A DNA stretch of 64,000 nt from Actinobacillus sp. (GTDB taxonomy: Bacteria > Pseudomonadota > Gammaproteobacteria > Enterobacterales > Pasteurellaceae): NCBI GenBank assembly GCA_020026155.1, contig JAHHQX010000006.1, positions 1-64,000 on the forward strand, in the 5' to 3' direction. The notes under the pieces were generated by a model. The model saw only the letters and a program-made list of their open reading frames with translations. It did not search any database and was not told where the DNA came from. The translations under genes and the position numbers were made by a program. This document shows positions 21,116-29,460 of this stretch, piece after piece; the first letter of the stretch is position 1, and each line of letters begins with the position of its first letter.

Positions 21116-21156
21116 AAAAAAATAATAAGTGTCTAAACCTTGAAGTCTAGGCACTT
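21116..21156 (-). terminator. Probable terminator between the 47-codon gene and infC
   Basis: A 12-bp imperfect stem (21127-21138 with 21145-21156, one mismatch and one G-U in minus RNA), loop of 6, followed on the minus strand by ATTATTTTTTT. It implies infC has its own promoter downstream. Confidence 0.6.
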
Positions 21157-21234
21157 CATAAAATAGTGCGTGGATTTTATAAGATTCCCATAAACTATGC
21201 AAGCGTATTTTTTCAACACGTACAGTTAGTTATG

Positions 21235-21378
21235 CTATTTGGTTGTATTCTTAGCCACTTCGGTATGCTGCGCAGGCGGTGTGTAATGATAAGTGCGGTA
21301 AAAAAAAGCACTTAAAAGGACACATAATACAGCAATAAGCTGGATAAGGCGTTTTTTAGTAAGTATTTCTGCGGGCAT
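21235..21378 (-). CDS. Putative 47-residue single-span membrane peptide
   Basis: A short open frame with a good ribosome site (AAGGA, 6 bases before ATG 21378) that ends TAG at 21235. The peptide starts MPAEILTKKRL, then has one hydrophobic span (IQLIAVLCVLLSAFFY, residues ~12-27) and a short polar tail rich in T, H and P. Basic residues before the span suggest the N-terminus stays in the cytoplasm. An uptake-signal word (AAGTGCGGT) lies inside it. It diverges from fnr, 117 bp apart, and is followed by its own hairpin. I do not recognise a family. Confidence 0.6.
   Translation of the reverse strand: MPAEILTKKRLIQLIAVLCVLLSAFFYRTYHYTPPAQHTEVAKNTTK
21291..21299 (+). other. Haemophilus-type uptake signal sequence core
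   Basis: Exact AAGTGCGGT followed by an A-tract, as in the extended Haemophilus uptake motif. It lies within the putative 47-codon gene. Confidence 0.7.
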
Positions 21379-21434
21379 TTTTCGTCCTTCTTAACTGGTC
21401 TATTATAAATTATAACTTTTTAACTGACACATTT

Positions 21435-21462
21435 AATGATATCATTTATTGCGTTAGATCAA
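21435..21462 (+). promoter_or_regulatory. Candidate FNR site and palindrome upstream of fnr
   Basis: TTGCGTTAGATCAA (21449-21462) fits TTGAT-N4-ATCAA at 8 of 10 fixed positions and lies 34 bp before the fnr start, where autoregulation by FNR would act. Beside it is a perfect 12-bp palindrome AATGATATCATT (21435-21446). Confidence 0.4.
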
Positions 21463-21495
21463 TTTTATCGCATTATCGCACTGAGATGAACTTAA

Positions 21496-22269
21496 ATGAA
21501 TAAATTATACGGTGAATTAAAAAATGAGCGCAAAGGACAAGCTTCCAACTGCACCATTCATTGTCAAAATTGTAGTATTAGCCAACTTTGTATTCCTTTT
21601 TCGCTAAATGATTTTGAACTTAACCAATTGGATAATATCATTGAGCGAAAAAAACCTGTACAAAAAAATCAAGTTCTTTTCCAAGCGGGTGAGCCTTTGA
21701 CATCTATTTATGCTATTCGTTCAGGAACCCTTAAATCCTATACAATTAGCGAAACTGGCGAAGAACAAATTACCGCTTTCCATTTGCCTGGCGATTTAGT
21801 AGGTTTCGATGGTATTTTCTCTATGCACCATTCTAGCTTTACTCAAGCATTGGAAACGGCTATGGTGTGTGAGATTCCTTTTGAAATTTTAGATGAATTG
21901 AGTGGTAAATTTCCTAAATTGCGTCGCAAAATGATGAGTTTGATGAGTCAAGAAATTCAAGGTAATCAGCATATGATTTTACTCTTATCTAAAATGAGTG
22001 CTGAAACACGTTTGGCGGCATTTGTTAAAAATCTGTCTAATCGATATTTTGCTCGTGGCTTTTCTGCTCGTGAATTTAGACTGACTATGACACGTAGTGA
22101 TATTGGTAATTACCTCGGTTTGACCGTTGAAACAATTAGCCGATTGTTGGGACGTTTCCAAAAAATGGGCATTTTGAATGTGCAAGGTAAATATATCACC
22201 ATTCTTGATATGGAAGCCTTAACAAGTTTAGCTAGCATTTCTCAATGCCAAGCTCAAAACATTGCCTAA
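21496..22269 (+). CDS. fnr: Oxygen-sensing global regulator FNR
   Basis: CRP/FNR-family transcription factor of 257 residues controlling the anaerobic switch. N-terminal cysteines C19, C23, C26 and C32 ([18 protein letters not shown]) plus C125 (MVCEIPF) supply the ligands for the oxygen-labile 4Fe-4S cluster. The cyclic-nucleotide-like barrel follows, then a helix-turn-helix [19 protein letters not shown] carrying the E--SR residues that read TTGAT half-sites. It is followed by its own terminator and then uspE, the same neighbour as in Haemophilus and E. coli. Confidence 0.97.
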   Translation: MNKLYGELKNERKGQASNCTIHCQNCSISQLCIPFSLNDFELNQLDNIIERKKPVQKNQVLFQAGEPLTSIYAIRSGTLKSYTISETGEEQITAFHLPGDLVGFDGIFSMHHSSFTQALETAMVCEIPFEILDELSGKFPKLRRKMMSLMSQEIQGNQHMILLLSKMSAETRLAAFVKNLSNRYFARGFSAREFRLTMTRSDIGNYLGLTVETISRLLGRFQKMGILNVQGKYITILDMEALTSLASISQCQAQNIA

Positions 22270-22276
22270 TATATGA

Positions 22277-22316
22277 GGGTATATTTTTAAGTGAATAAAA
22301 ATATACCCTTCTTTTT
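22277..22316 (+). terminator. Terminator of fnr
   Basis: Perfect 13-bp stem (GGGTATATTTTTA, 22277-22289, with 22296-22308), loop of 6, then TTCTTTTTATT. Confidence 0.85.
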
Positions 22317-22395
22317 ATTCATTTTTATTTCTTCCACTTCTTGATTCTTTGGTATAACATTTAGCTAACATTTACCATTCTATGGAGGCAATCCT

Positions 22396-23325
22396 ATGCT
22401 GTTCAATAAAATGCTTGTTGTATTAGAACCTAATAAAACTAAACAATATGCACTGGAGCGTGCTGTTGCATTAGCACAAGAACAAAAAAATCCTCAACCA
22501 GTTGAAATTACGGTTTTCATGTCGGTATATGATATTGCATACGAGATGTCTGAATTGCTTTCAAGCGAAGAAGATAAACGCAAAATGCGTGATAGTATTA
22601 TTGCTAAACGTAGCGAAGAAATTCAGCCAATTTTAGCCCAATATCATGATCCAGATATCCAATTTAAAACCTTAGTTGTATGGAGTAGCAACGAAGCAGA
22701 TGCCATTACAGAAGCTGTTGATTCCGAGCATTTCAACCTCGTTGTTAAATATACCGTAGCGAAAGATGAAGGGCTCAGCGCACTTCTCTTTACGCCACAA
22801 GATTGGCAACTCCTGCGTAAATGCCCAGCGCCAATTATGATGGTAAGAAATACAAATTGGCAACATCAGCGCCGAATTCTTATCGCAGTTAATGTCGGTG
22901 ATGACGATTTGATGCATACCACCTTCAATGATGAATTAGTTCAGCTTGGAATGACAATTGCAAATAACTTAGAACGTGGGAATGTTCATCTTGTAAGTGC
23001 CTATCCTCCATCTGCAATCAATGTGACCATTGATATGCCAGAATTCCAAAACCGAGCAAGCGAAAAAAGTGAGCGCCAATCTCATGAAGAGAACATGAAA
23101 GCACTTTGTGAAAAATTTGGGATCGAAAGTGACCATGCACATGTTGTCGAAGGTTTTCCTGAAGATGTCATCCCTGAAGTAGCGAAACAACTCGAAGCAG
23201 AAATGGTGGTCTTAGGAACCGTCGGTCGCCGTGGACTCGCAGCTGCCTTCTTAGGTAATACGGCTGAACACGTGATTAGTCGGTTACACTGTAACTTATT
23301 AACCATCAAACCAAGTTTTGACTAA
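22396..23325 (+). CDS. uspE: Universal stress protein E (tandem Usp domains)
   Basis: A cytoplasmic protein of 309 residues made of two universal-stress domains. The first (about 1-150) begins MLFNKMLVVLEPNK; the second (about 155-305) begins RRILIAVNVGDDD and ends with VVLGTVGRRGLAAAFLGNTAEHVI, the G-2x-G-9x-G(S/T) nucleotide-binding type loop. UspE in E. coli supports stress resistance, motility and adhesion. GGAGG before the ATG is a strong ribosome site. Confidence 0.93.
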   Translation: MLFNKMLVVLEPNKTKQYALERAVALAQEQKNPQPVEITVFMSVYDIAYEMSELLSSEEDKRKMRDSIIAKRSEEIQPILAQYHDPDIQFKTLVVWSSNEADAITEAVDSEHFNLVVKYTVAKDEGLSALLFTPQDWQLLRKCPAPIMMVRNTNWQHQRRILIAVNVGDDDLMHTTFNDELVQLGMTIANNLERGNVHLVSAYPPSAINVTIDMPEFQNRASEKSERQSHEENMKALCEKFGIESDHAHVVEGFPEDVIPEVAKQLEAEMVVLGTVGRRGLAAAFLGNTAEHVISRLHCNLLTIKPSFD

Positions 23326-23338
23326 CGATTAATATAAG

Positions 23339-23367
23339 CCTCGCATCATTGTGAGGTTTTTCTTTTT
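23339..23367 (+). terminator. Terminator of uspE
   Basis: Stem CCTCGCA / TGTGAGG (one G-U pair) 13 bp after the stop, followed by TTTTTCTTTTT. Confidence 0.8.
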
Positions 23368-23378
23368 ATAGTAGCCAT

Positions 23379-23402
23379 AAAAAAGGCAGAATAATCTGCC
23401 TT
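23379..23402 (-). terminator. Terminator of map
   Basis: Perfect 8-bp stem AAGGCAGA / TCTGCCTT with loop ATAA; on the minus strand it is followed by a T run. It converges with the uspE terminator and lies beyond the single repeat copy at 23406-23433. Confidence 0.8.
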
Positions 23403-23405
23403 CAT

Positions 23406-23433
23406 CATAAAATTTTCTGGAAATCGGGGCGTG
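23406..23433 (-). repeat. Single copy of the dispersed repeat, abutting the map stop codon
   Basis: On the minus strand CACGCCCCGATTTCC begins at the base directly after the map TAA, then AAAATTTTATG. No inverted partner is present. Confidence 0.75.
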
Positions 23434-24240
23434 TTATTGATTTACCATGTGGCGCTGAATGCGTCCACTTTCGATTTCTTCGTCACGAATTGTCATCACT
23501 TCGCAACCATCTTTTGTTACTACAAGTTGATGTTCAAACTGTGCGGAATGGCTACGATCTTTGGTTTTTACTGTCCAACCATCGTTCATTAAACGGGTTT
23601 CTTTTTTACCTGCATTAATCATTGGTTCAATGGTAAATACCATACCTTCTTTTAACACAACACCATCATCATCGCCATAATAGTGTAAAACTTGCGGTGC
23701 GCAGTGGAATTCTGTCCCAATCCCGTGTCCACAATATTCACGAACTACCGAAAAACCTTGTGCTTCGGTATATTGTTGAATTGCTTTACCTACTTCACGC
23801 AAACGGATTCCAGGTTTAACAGTACGGAGTCCAACATATAATGCTTCCTGTGCCGCATCCACTAACTTTTGGCTACGAATATTGGTTTCGCCACCAACAA
23901 TATACATTTTTGAATTATCGCCATAGTAACCATCTTTAATCACAGTTACATCAATATTAACGATATCGCCATTTTTTAAAATTTTGCTTTCACTCGGAAT
24001 ACCGTGACACACTACTTCATTAACTGAAATACATACTGATTTTGGGAAGCCATGATAATTCAAGGGTGCTGGAATGGTTTTTTGTTCTTCTACCATGTAA
24101 CGATGGCAAATATCGTTTAATTCACCCGTACTTACGCCTGCTTTTACATAAGGCTCAATCATAACAAGTACGTCCGCGGCTAAACGGCAAGCTTCGCGTA
24201 ATTTTTCAATTTCTTCTTCATTTCTCAAAGGAATACGCAT
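23434..24240 (-). CDS. map: Methionine aminopeptidase, type I
   Basis: Removes the N-terminal methionine from nascent proteins. 268 residues, type Ia without the zinc-finger extension. Metal ligands are visible in order: VNIDVT (Asp), DNSKMY (Asp), GHGIGTEFHCAP (His), FTIEPMI (Glu) and QFEHQLVV (Glu). VCHGIP contributes the substrate histidine. The start has a GAGGA ribosome site. It diverges from erpA. Confidence 0.97.
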   Translation of the reverse strand: MRIPLRNEEEIEKLREACRLAADVLVMIEPYVKAGVSTGELNDICHRYMVEEQKTIPAPLNYHGFPKSVCISVNEVVCHGIPSESKILKNGDIVNIDVTVIKDGYYGDNSKMYIVGGETNIRSQKLVDAAQEALYVGLRTVKPGIRLREVGKAIQQYTEAQGFSVVREYCGHGIGTEFHCAPQVLHYYGDDDGVVLKEGMVFTIEPMINAGKKETRLMNDGWTVKTKDRSHSAQFEHQLVVTKDGCEVMTIRDEEIESGRIQRHMVNQ

Positions 24241-24329
24241 AAAAATCTCCTCTTTGGTAAATCTTATTAAAATGTTCGGGTATTATAGCATTATTCTTAT
24301 GATTTTTTAGAAAAAATCTTTGCCTTTCC

Positions 24330-24358
24330 TTGAATGCCTAGGCGTCTTGTAAGATAAT
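24330..24358 (+). promoter_or_regulatory. Probable sigma-70 promoter of the erpA operon
   Basis: TTGAAT and GATAAT are separated by 17 bp, 46 bp before the erpA ATG, with no competing signal nearby. Confidence 0.5.
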
Positions 24359-24404
24359 AACCCATCTATATCAATAATAATAAACTTATCTTTAGGAATA
24401 AATT

Positions 24405-24746
24405 ATGTCAGATTTAGCTATCCCTCTTATCTTTACTGATGCAGCTGCAACTAAAGTAAAAACGCTCATCAGTGAAGAAGAAAATCCAAATTTAAAACTT
24501 CGTGTTTACATCACTGGCGGTGGTTGTAGCGGATTCCAATACGGTTTTACTTTCGATGAGAAAGTTAATGAAGGTGATCTCACTATCGAAAAAGATGGTG
24601 TTCATTTAGTGGTAGATCCAATGAGCTTGCAATACCTAATCGGTGCAACCGTGGATTATACGGAAGGTTTACAAGGCTCTCGCTTCGTGGTAACAAACCC
24701 GAACGCATCAAGTACTTGTGGATGTGGTTCTTCGTTCAATATCTAA
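24405..24746 (+). CDS. erpA: Iron-sulfur cluster insertion protein ErpA
   Basis: A-type carrier protein of 113 residues that delivers Fe-S clusters to apo-enzymes (in E. coli, including IspG, which is encoded at 30.7 kb here). The three conserved cysteines are present: Cys41 in [10 protein letters not shown], and Cys105 and Cys107 in TCGCGSSF. It starts an erpA-yacL-mrcB cluster; the yacL-like ATG follows the erpA stop by one base. Confidence 0.95.
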   Translation: MSDLAIPLIFTDAAATKVKTLISEEENPNLKLRVYITGGGCSGFQYGFTFDEKVNEGDLTIEKDGVHLVVDPMSLQYLIGATVDYTEGLQGSRFVVTNPNASSTCGCGSSFNI

Positions 24747-24747
24747 T

Positions 24748-25116
24748 ATGGATTTTCAATTTAATAATCTTTACGGCAAGGTTTTTACTCAATGTTCAAT
24801 GGGATATGAAGCCTTTGCCCATTGGTTTAATATCGAAGTGCCGTTGCAACCAGATATTCTTCCTCGCGTGCAAACTGCGCTAGAGCAGTTAACTTCCTCA
24901 TCACACTCAAAAAATCTTCGCTTTATCGGGCGTGAATATAGTTTATTTTTAAATGATGACGAAGCCATCGTAAAAGCGAATTTTTTACAGCATTCTGAAG
25001 ACGAAATGCCAGCAGAAGATCTTCATCTTTATCAAGATGAAAGCATGGCTTGCTGTGGTTTGGAAGATTTTCAGCATTTATTTCAGAACTACCTTGATTT
25101 CATTCACGATAAATAA
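24748..25116 (+). CDS. yacL: YacL family protein (UPF0231)
   Basis: A 122-residue acidic protein of the UPF0231/YacL family, function unknown. MDFQFNNLYGKVFTQCSMGYEAFAHWF corresponds to the family N-terminus (split here by M-G-E-HW spacing), and later EYSLFLNDDEAIVKAN and CCGLEDFQ match. I use the ATG at 24748 rather than an earlier in-frame start inside erpA. The mrcB start is 12 bp after its stop, so the three genes are probably one operon. Confidence 0.88.
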   Translation: MDFQFNNLYGKVFTQCSMGYEAFAHWFNIEVPLQPDILPRVQTALEQLTSSSHSKNLRFIGREYSLFLNDDEAIVKANFLQHSEDEMPAEDLHLYQDESMACCGLEDFQHLFQNYLDFIHDK

Positions 25117-25128
25117 AGAATAATTATT

Positions 25129-27486
25129 ATGTCTAAACCGCCCGTACGTCGTCGTACTACTCCTTCTTCTAAAAAAACCACTCGCACTAGGGCTAAAAAA
25201 GTTAAAAAGTCACGCTTGAATAACTTAAAAGATTTTTATGTCAATCATAAAAAAGGGATTTCATTAACCCTTAAAGTGTCTGTGACCTTGCTCTGTGCCT
25301 TAGGGCTTTACGGCGTTTATTTAGATGGAAAGATTCGTCATCGTATGGACGGTCCACTTTGGCAATTACCCGCTGAAGTTTATGCTAAAATACCTGATAT
25401 TTCCTTGAAAAATCAGATATCGGTGCAAGATGTTTTACGTATTCTTAAAGACAATGGCTATCAGCAAACTAAAATGATTGCCAATCCAGGCGATTATCAG
25501 TGGCAGGATGGTAATCTTTTACTCCTAACACGTGCTTTTGCCTTTCCAAATGACGTTGAACCGCAGCGTTTATTACGCCTACACTTTTCACAGGATCAAT
25601 TGGTTAGAATTGAAGATTTAAATAAATATCAATTGCTCGATCACTTTTCCTTGGCACCTAAACTTATCGCCATGTTGCAGTCGGATAAAGAAGACCGTCT
25701 GGCTTTATCGCTGAATCATTTTCCACGTTTATTAATTGATACGCTGATTATGACAGAAGATCGGGACTTCTTTGAGCATGATGGGATTAACCCTATGAGT
25801 ATTGCCCGCGCTGCCATCGCAAATCTTCGTGCAGGACATAGTGTGCAAGGCGGAAGTACGCTAACACAACAAGTTGTAAAAAACCTATTTTTAACCAATA
25901 AACGTTCTTTTGTTCGTAAGTTTAATGAAGCTTACATGGCGCTATTATTGGACTACCGTTACAGTAAAAATCGTATTCTTGAAACCTATTTGAATGAAGT
26001 CTATTTAGGTCAAATGGGCGATACCCAAATCCATGGCTTTGCACTGGCAAGTCTTTTTTACTTTAATCGACCAATTAATGAAATTAGCCTAGATAAAATC
26101 GCTTTATTAGTTGGTATGGTAAAAGGTCCATCACTGTATAATCCTTGGCGACATCCAGAGAATGCGTTAAAACGTCGTAATGTGGTCCTTGGCATCTTAC
26201 GTGATCAGAAGGTGATTGATAATTCTTTATATGAATTACTTTCGCGTCGCCCATTAGGGGTACAAGAGAAAGGACAAATTGCCCAATCCTTCCCTGCTTT
26301 TATTCAACTTTTACGTCGCGAATTACAAGCTAATCTTGGCGCAAATGTGAATGAACTATCTGGTACGCGTATTTTTACGACACTAGATGTAAATCAGCAA
26401 AAAGCAGCAGAGGCGGCATTAACACAACAACTTCAAAATGTTAATAAACGCCGTCGCGTTCCTTTAGAGGGTGCTATCGTTATTGCCGATTATAAAACAG
26501 GCGGTATCCGCGCGCTAATTGGAGGGGCAAATACCGAATTTGCAGGGTTTAACCGTGCTGTTGATTCGCGTCGCCAAATTGGTTCTCTGGTAAAACCGTC
26601 GGTGTATTTAACCGCGTTAAGTGAACCTACCCGTTTTGCCCTTAATACTAAACTTGATAACCAACCTATTAGTATTAAGCAAGCCAATGGAACCTATTGG
26701 CAACCACGCAACTATGATCGCCAATACAGCGAGCCAGTTACCCTGATTAATGCGTTAACGCATTCTATGAATATTCCAACTGTTAATTTGGGATTAGAAG
26801 TGGGTTTGAAGAAAATTATTGCTACCCAAAAAGCCATGGGTTGGGAAAATGCGGATATTCCACAAGTTCCATCTGCGTTGCTTGGAGTCTATTCGCTTTC
26901 ACCATACGAAGTAACACGGTTGTATCAAACTCTGGCTAATGAAGGTAAAAAAATTCCACTTCATGTGTTTACAGATATTACAAACCGCAAAGGTGACGTG
27001 CTTTATCATAATAATATTCAAGCTGAACAAGTCGTTCCACCACAAGCTTCTTTCCTTACCCTTTTTGCCATGCAAAATGTTGTCAAAAATGGAACGGCGC
27101 GTAGTCTGCAATCACAATTTTCTAATCTAAATTTAGCCGGAAAAACAGGGACTACTAACCGATCTCGCGATGCTTGGTTCGTAGGGATTGATGGGCAAGA
27201 TGTTACGACTATTTGGGTTGGGCGTGATAATAATGATCCAACTAACCTCACTGGCGCGACTGGTGCTTTACCAATTTATAAACAATATCTTAACCGTTAC
27301 CCTGTCACACCATTACAGTTGGCACAACCAGCAGATATCGACTGGGCTGGGATTAATTATAACGGCGATTGGCAATGTGATTTACCATACAAAATTCCTT
27401 ATTGGAAAACCGATAATTCCTCGGTATGTGATGCGACTAAAAAGTCTATTACACGAAGCATTTGGGATTTTTTATGGGGTAAATAG
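25129..27486 (+). CDS. mrcB: Penicillin-binding protein 1B (bifunctional class A)
   Basis: Inner-membrane peptidoglycan synthase of 785 residues. A basic cytoplasmic tail (RRRTTPSSKKTTRTRAKK) precedes one membrane span at about 46-66, then the UB2H-like region. The GT51 glycosyltransferase has catalytic Glu near residue 210 (MTEDRDFFEHDGINP) and GGSTLTQQVVKN. The transpeptidase has the acyl-serine motif SLVK at about 486-489, SMN, and KTGTT near 672. All catalytic motifs are intact. Beta-lactams acylate the serine. Confidence 0.96.
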   Translation: MSKPPVRRRTTPSSKKTTRTRAKKVKKSRLNNLKDFYVNHKKGISLTLKVSVTLLCALGLYGVYLDGKIRHRMDGPLWQLPAEVYAKIPDISLKNQISVQDVLRILKDNGYQQTKMIANPGDYQWQDGNLLLLTRAFAFPNDVEPQRLLRLHFSQDQLVRIEDLNKYQLLDHFSLAPKLIAMLQSDKEDRLALSLNHFPRLLIDTLIMTEDRDFFEHDGINPMSIARAAIANLRAGHSVQGGSTLTQQVVKNLFLTNKRSFVRKFNEAYMALLLDYRYSKNRILETYLNEVYLGQMGDTQIHGFALASLFYFNRPINEISLDKIALLVGMVKGPSLYNPWRHPENALKRRNVVLGILRDQKVIDNSLYELLSRRPLGVQEKGQIAQSFPAFIQLLRRELQANLGANVNELSGTRIFTTLDVNQQKAAEAALTQQLQNVNKRRRVPLEGAIVIADYKTGGIRALIGGANTEFAGFNRAVDSRRQIGSLVKPSVYLTALSEPTRFALNTKLDNQPISIKQANGTYWQPRNYDRQYSEPVTLINALTHSMNIPTVNLGLEVGLKKIIATQKAMGWENADIPQVPSALLGVYSLSPYEVTRLYQTLANEGKKIPLHVFTDITNRKGDVLYHNNIQAEQVVPPQASFLTLFAMQNVVKNGTARSLQSQFSNLNLAGKTGTTNRSRDAWFVGIDGQDVTTIWVGRDNNDPTNLTGATGALPIYKQYLNRYPVTPLQLAQPADIDWAGINYNGDWQCDLPYKIPYWKTDNSSVCDATKKSITRSIWDFLWGK

Positions 27487-27656
27487 TTTTTTTATCTCAA
27501 AAAGTTTTACATATTTTACTTACATACTATCTGCTTGTATTTTCGTTATTTTTAATAAATAATACCGCTATAACGTTATATTTATTGCTGTAACTTCCAT
27601 AAATACAACGCGTAAACATTTGTTTTCATTTATTAGTTATAGTATGGGATATTGGT

Positions 27657-28628
27657 ATGTTACTTCCTTGTATTGCCTTGATTTTAGGCTTAATCATCCT
27701 TGTTGGAAGCGCGGATTATTTTGTAAAAGGCTCTTCTAGCATTGCTAAAACGATGGGGATGTCTCCCCTTCTAATCGGTATTCTTGTTATCGGCTTTGGC
27801 ACCTCTGCCCCTGAGATGATCGTCTCCGCAATTTCTAGTTTAAATGGTTCACCAGCGGTTGCACTTGGGAATGCCTATGGTTCGATTATTACGAATATTG
27901 GGCTTATTCTCGGAATTACAGCTTTAATTAAACCTATTACCGTTACTTCTACGGTTATCAAAAAAGAACTCCCTATTCTTTTTATTGCCACCCTTATTTC
28001 CGCTTGGATGATTGCGGATAATTACTTATCTCGTGATAATTCTTGGATTCTTTTAATTCTTTTCGGAGTCTATATCCTTTGGAGTATTTGGAATGGTCGT
28101 CGTCAAAAAGAAGATCCTCTCAGTGAAACTTTCACAGAAAATTTAGATAACCAACCATCACTTCCTCTCGCTCGTGCCATTATTTATATGCTCGGCGGAC
28201 TAGTAGCACTTATGGCAAGTTCGGAAGCGTTAGTATGGGGAGCAGTAAAAATTGCCGAATATTTTGGCGTAAGTGATCTTGTTATTGGTTTAACTATCGT
28301 CGCAGTTGGTACGTCGCTTCCAGAATTAGCCACTTCCGTAATTGCAGCAAGACGTGGTGAAACCGATTTAGCTATGGGAAATCTGATTGGTTCAAATATG
28401 TTTAATATCCTTGCCGTCGTAGGAATTTCTGGCGTAATTATGCCAACGCATTTAAGTCCAGATGTTTTTGAACGAGATATGATGGTGATTATTGCCTTTA
28501 CTTTATCACTTTTTATCCTAGGCTACGATGGAAAAACAAAACCAGGACGTATTAGTCGCATTGATGGTACGCTTCTCCTTATTGGCTACATTGCCTATAG
28601 TTATGTATTACTTAGAAAATTCCTTTAA
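27657..28628 (+). CDS. yrbG: Calcium/sodium antiporter (YrbG/NCX family)
   Basis: A 323-residue inner-membrane exchanger built from two inverted repeats of five spans. Each repeat has its alpha motif: GFGTSAPEMIVSAISS near residue 44 and AVGTSLPELATSVIAA near residue 222, with GNAYGSIITNIG and GNLIGSNMFNILAV following. In E. coli yrbG begins the lipopolysaccharide-transport cluster, but here that cluster does not follow; a terminator does. A perfect 12-bp palindrome TATAACGTTATA (27568-27579) lies upstream. Confidence 0.92.
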   Translation: MLLPCIALILGLIILVGSADYFVKGSSSIAKTMGMSPLLIGILVIGFGTSAPEMIVSAISSLNGSPAVALGNAYGSIITNIGLILGITALIKPITVTSTVIKKELPILFIATLISAWMIADNYLSRDNSWILLILFGVYILWSIWNGRRQKEDPLSETFTENLDNQPSLPLARAIIYMLGGLVALMASSEALVWGAVKIAEYFGVSDLVIGLTIVAVGTSLPELATSVIAARRGETDLAMGNLIGSNMFNILAVVGISGVIMPTHLSPDVFERDMMVIIAFTLSLFILGYDGKTKPGRISRIDGTLLLIGYIAYSYVLLRKFL

Positions 28629-28645
28629 TGCCTATTTAAAAAGTT

Positions 28646-28675
28646 AAAAGCCCCAATTTTGGGGCTTTTCTTTTA
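28646..28675 (+). terminator. Terminator of yrbG
   Basis: 11-bp stem AAAAGCCCCAA / TTGGGGCTTTT with a 2-base loop, followed by CTTTTATT. Confidence 0.85.
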
Positions 28676-28763
28676 TTCAATCTTATAAAAAATCAAGTTA
28701 TGATTCATATTAATACTACTGCTTGTGTATGAGTAACGTACTAAGAACATTCATCTTTTAAAG

Positions 28764-28791
28764 CACGCCCCATTTTTCGTAAAAATTTATG
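28764..28791 (+). repeat. Single copy of the dispersed repeat
   Basis: CACGCCCCATTTTTC, three bases, AAAATTTATG on the plus strand. It lies between the yrbG terminator and the yfgM terminator. Confidence 0.7.
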
Positions 28792-28793
28792 AT

Positions 28794-28826
28794 AAAAAAA
28801 GTCCCTTAATGATTTTAAGGGACTTT
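28794..28826 (-). terminator. Terminator of the rodZ-ispG-hisS-yfgM cluster
   Basis: Perfect 12-bp stem AAAGTCCCTTAA / TTAAGGGACTTT with 5-base loop, 10 bp after the yfgM stop, T run on the minus strand. Confidence 0.88.
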
Positions 28827-28835
28827 GGGGATTTA

Positions 28836-29441
28836 TTATAAGTTGTTTAACTGAATTTGAATCATGGCTTTCTCTAAAGGATTCACTAATGAAAGTGCTT
28901 GTTGAAAATCCTTTTTAGCGGCATCTTTATTGCCTTGTGCTAATTCAATATTCGCTTGAAGTTGCAATTTTTGACCTTGCCATACACTAGATTGTACGCT
29001 TTGTAATGATTTAAGCGCACGATCATACTGTTTTAACTGATATTGAACCGCTGCTAAACGTAAAGTAGCAACATCTTTTAAAACAGCATCTTTTGCTTGG
29101 CTCACTGCTTGTTGGAGTAAAGTTTCCGCCTGACCAAAATGTTGAGCTGCTACTTCGTCTTTTGCACGTTCTAATAATGCAAATTCACTGTAAGTGCTTC
29201 CTTTATTTTCTTGTGTGAAAACTTCAAAAGCCTGCTTATTGGTCGCATTATTACTTACAATCAGTGCTTCATATTGCATAGATTGTTGAATTGATTGGCT
29301 CATTTGATAATTTTTCCAATAGCGCCATCCAAAAACAGCAATTAACGCAATTACAACAACGGCAATGATGGCTTTATAATTTTCTCTCCACCATCTTTTC
29401 AGTTGATCAAGATCTTGTTCTTCTTCAATGGAATAAGCCAT
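28836..29441 (-). CDS. yfgM: YfgM-like ancillary SecYEG translocon subunit
   Basis: A 201-residue single-span inner-membrane protein with a large tetratricopeptide-like periplasmic domain. The cytoplasmic start MAYSIEEEQDLDQLKRWW is followed by a span at about 23-41 (YKAIIAVVVIALIAVFGW). YfgM of E. coli bridges SecYEG and periplasmic chaperones such as PpiD. Its place directly after hisS is the conserved context. AAGGAAG precedes the ATG. Confidence 0.9.
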   Translation of the reverse strand: MAYSIEEEQDLDQLKRWWRENYKAIIAVVVIALIAVFGWRYWKNYQMSQSIQQSMQYEALIVSNNATNKQAFEVFTQENKGSTYSEFALLERAKDEVAAQHFGQAETLLQQAVSQAKDAVLKDVATLRLAAVQYQLKQYDRALKSLQSVQSSVWQGQKLQLQANIELAQGNKDAAKKDFQQALSLVNPLEKAMIQIQLNNL

Positions 29442-29460
29442 AATTCTTCCTTCTGGTTTA

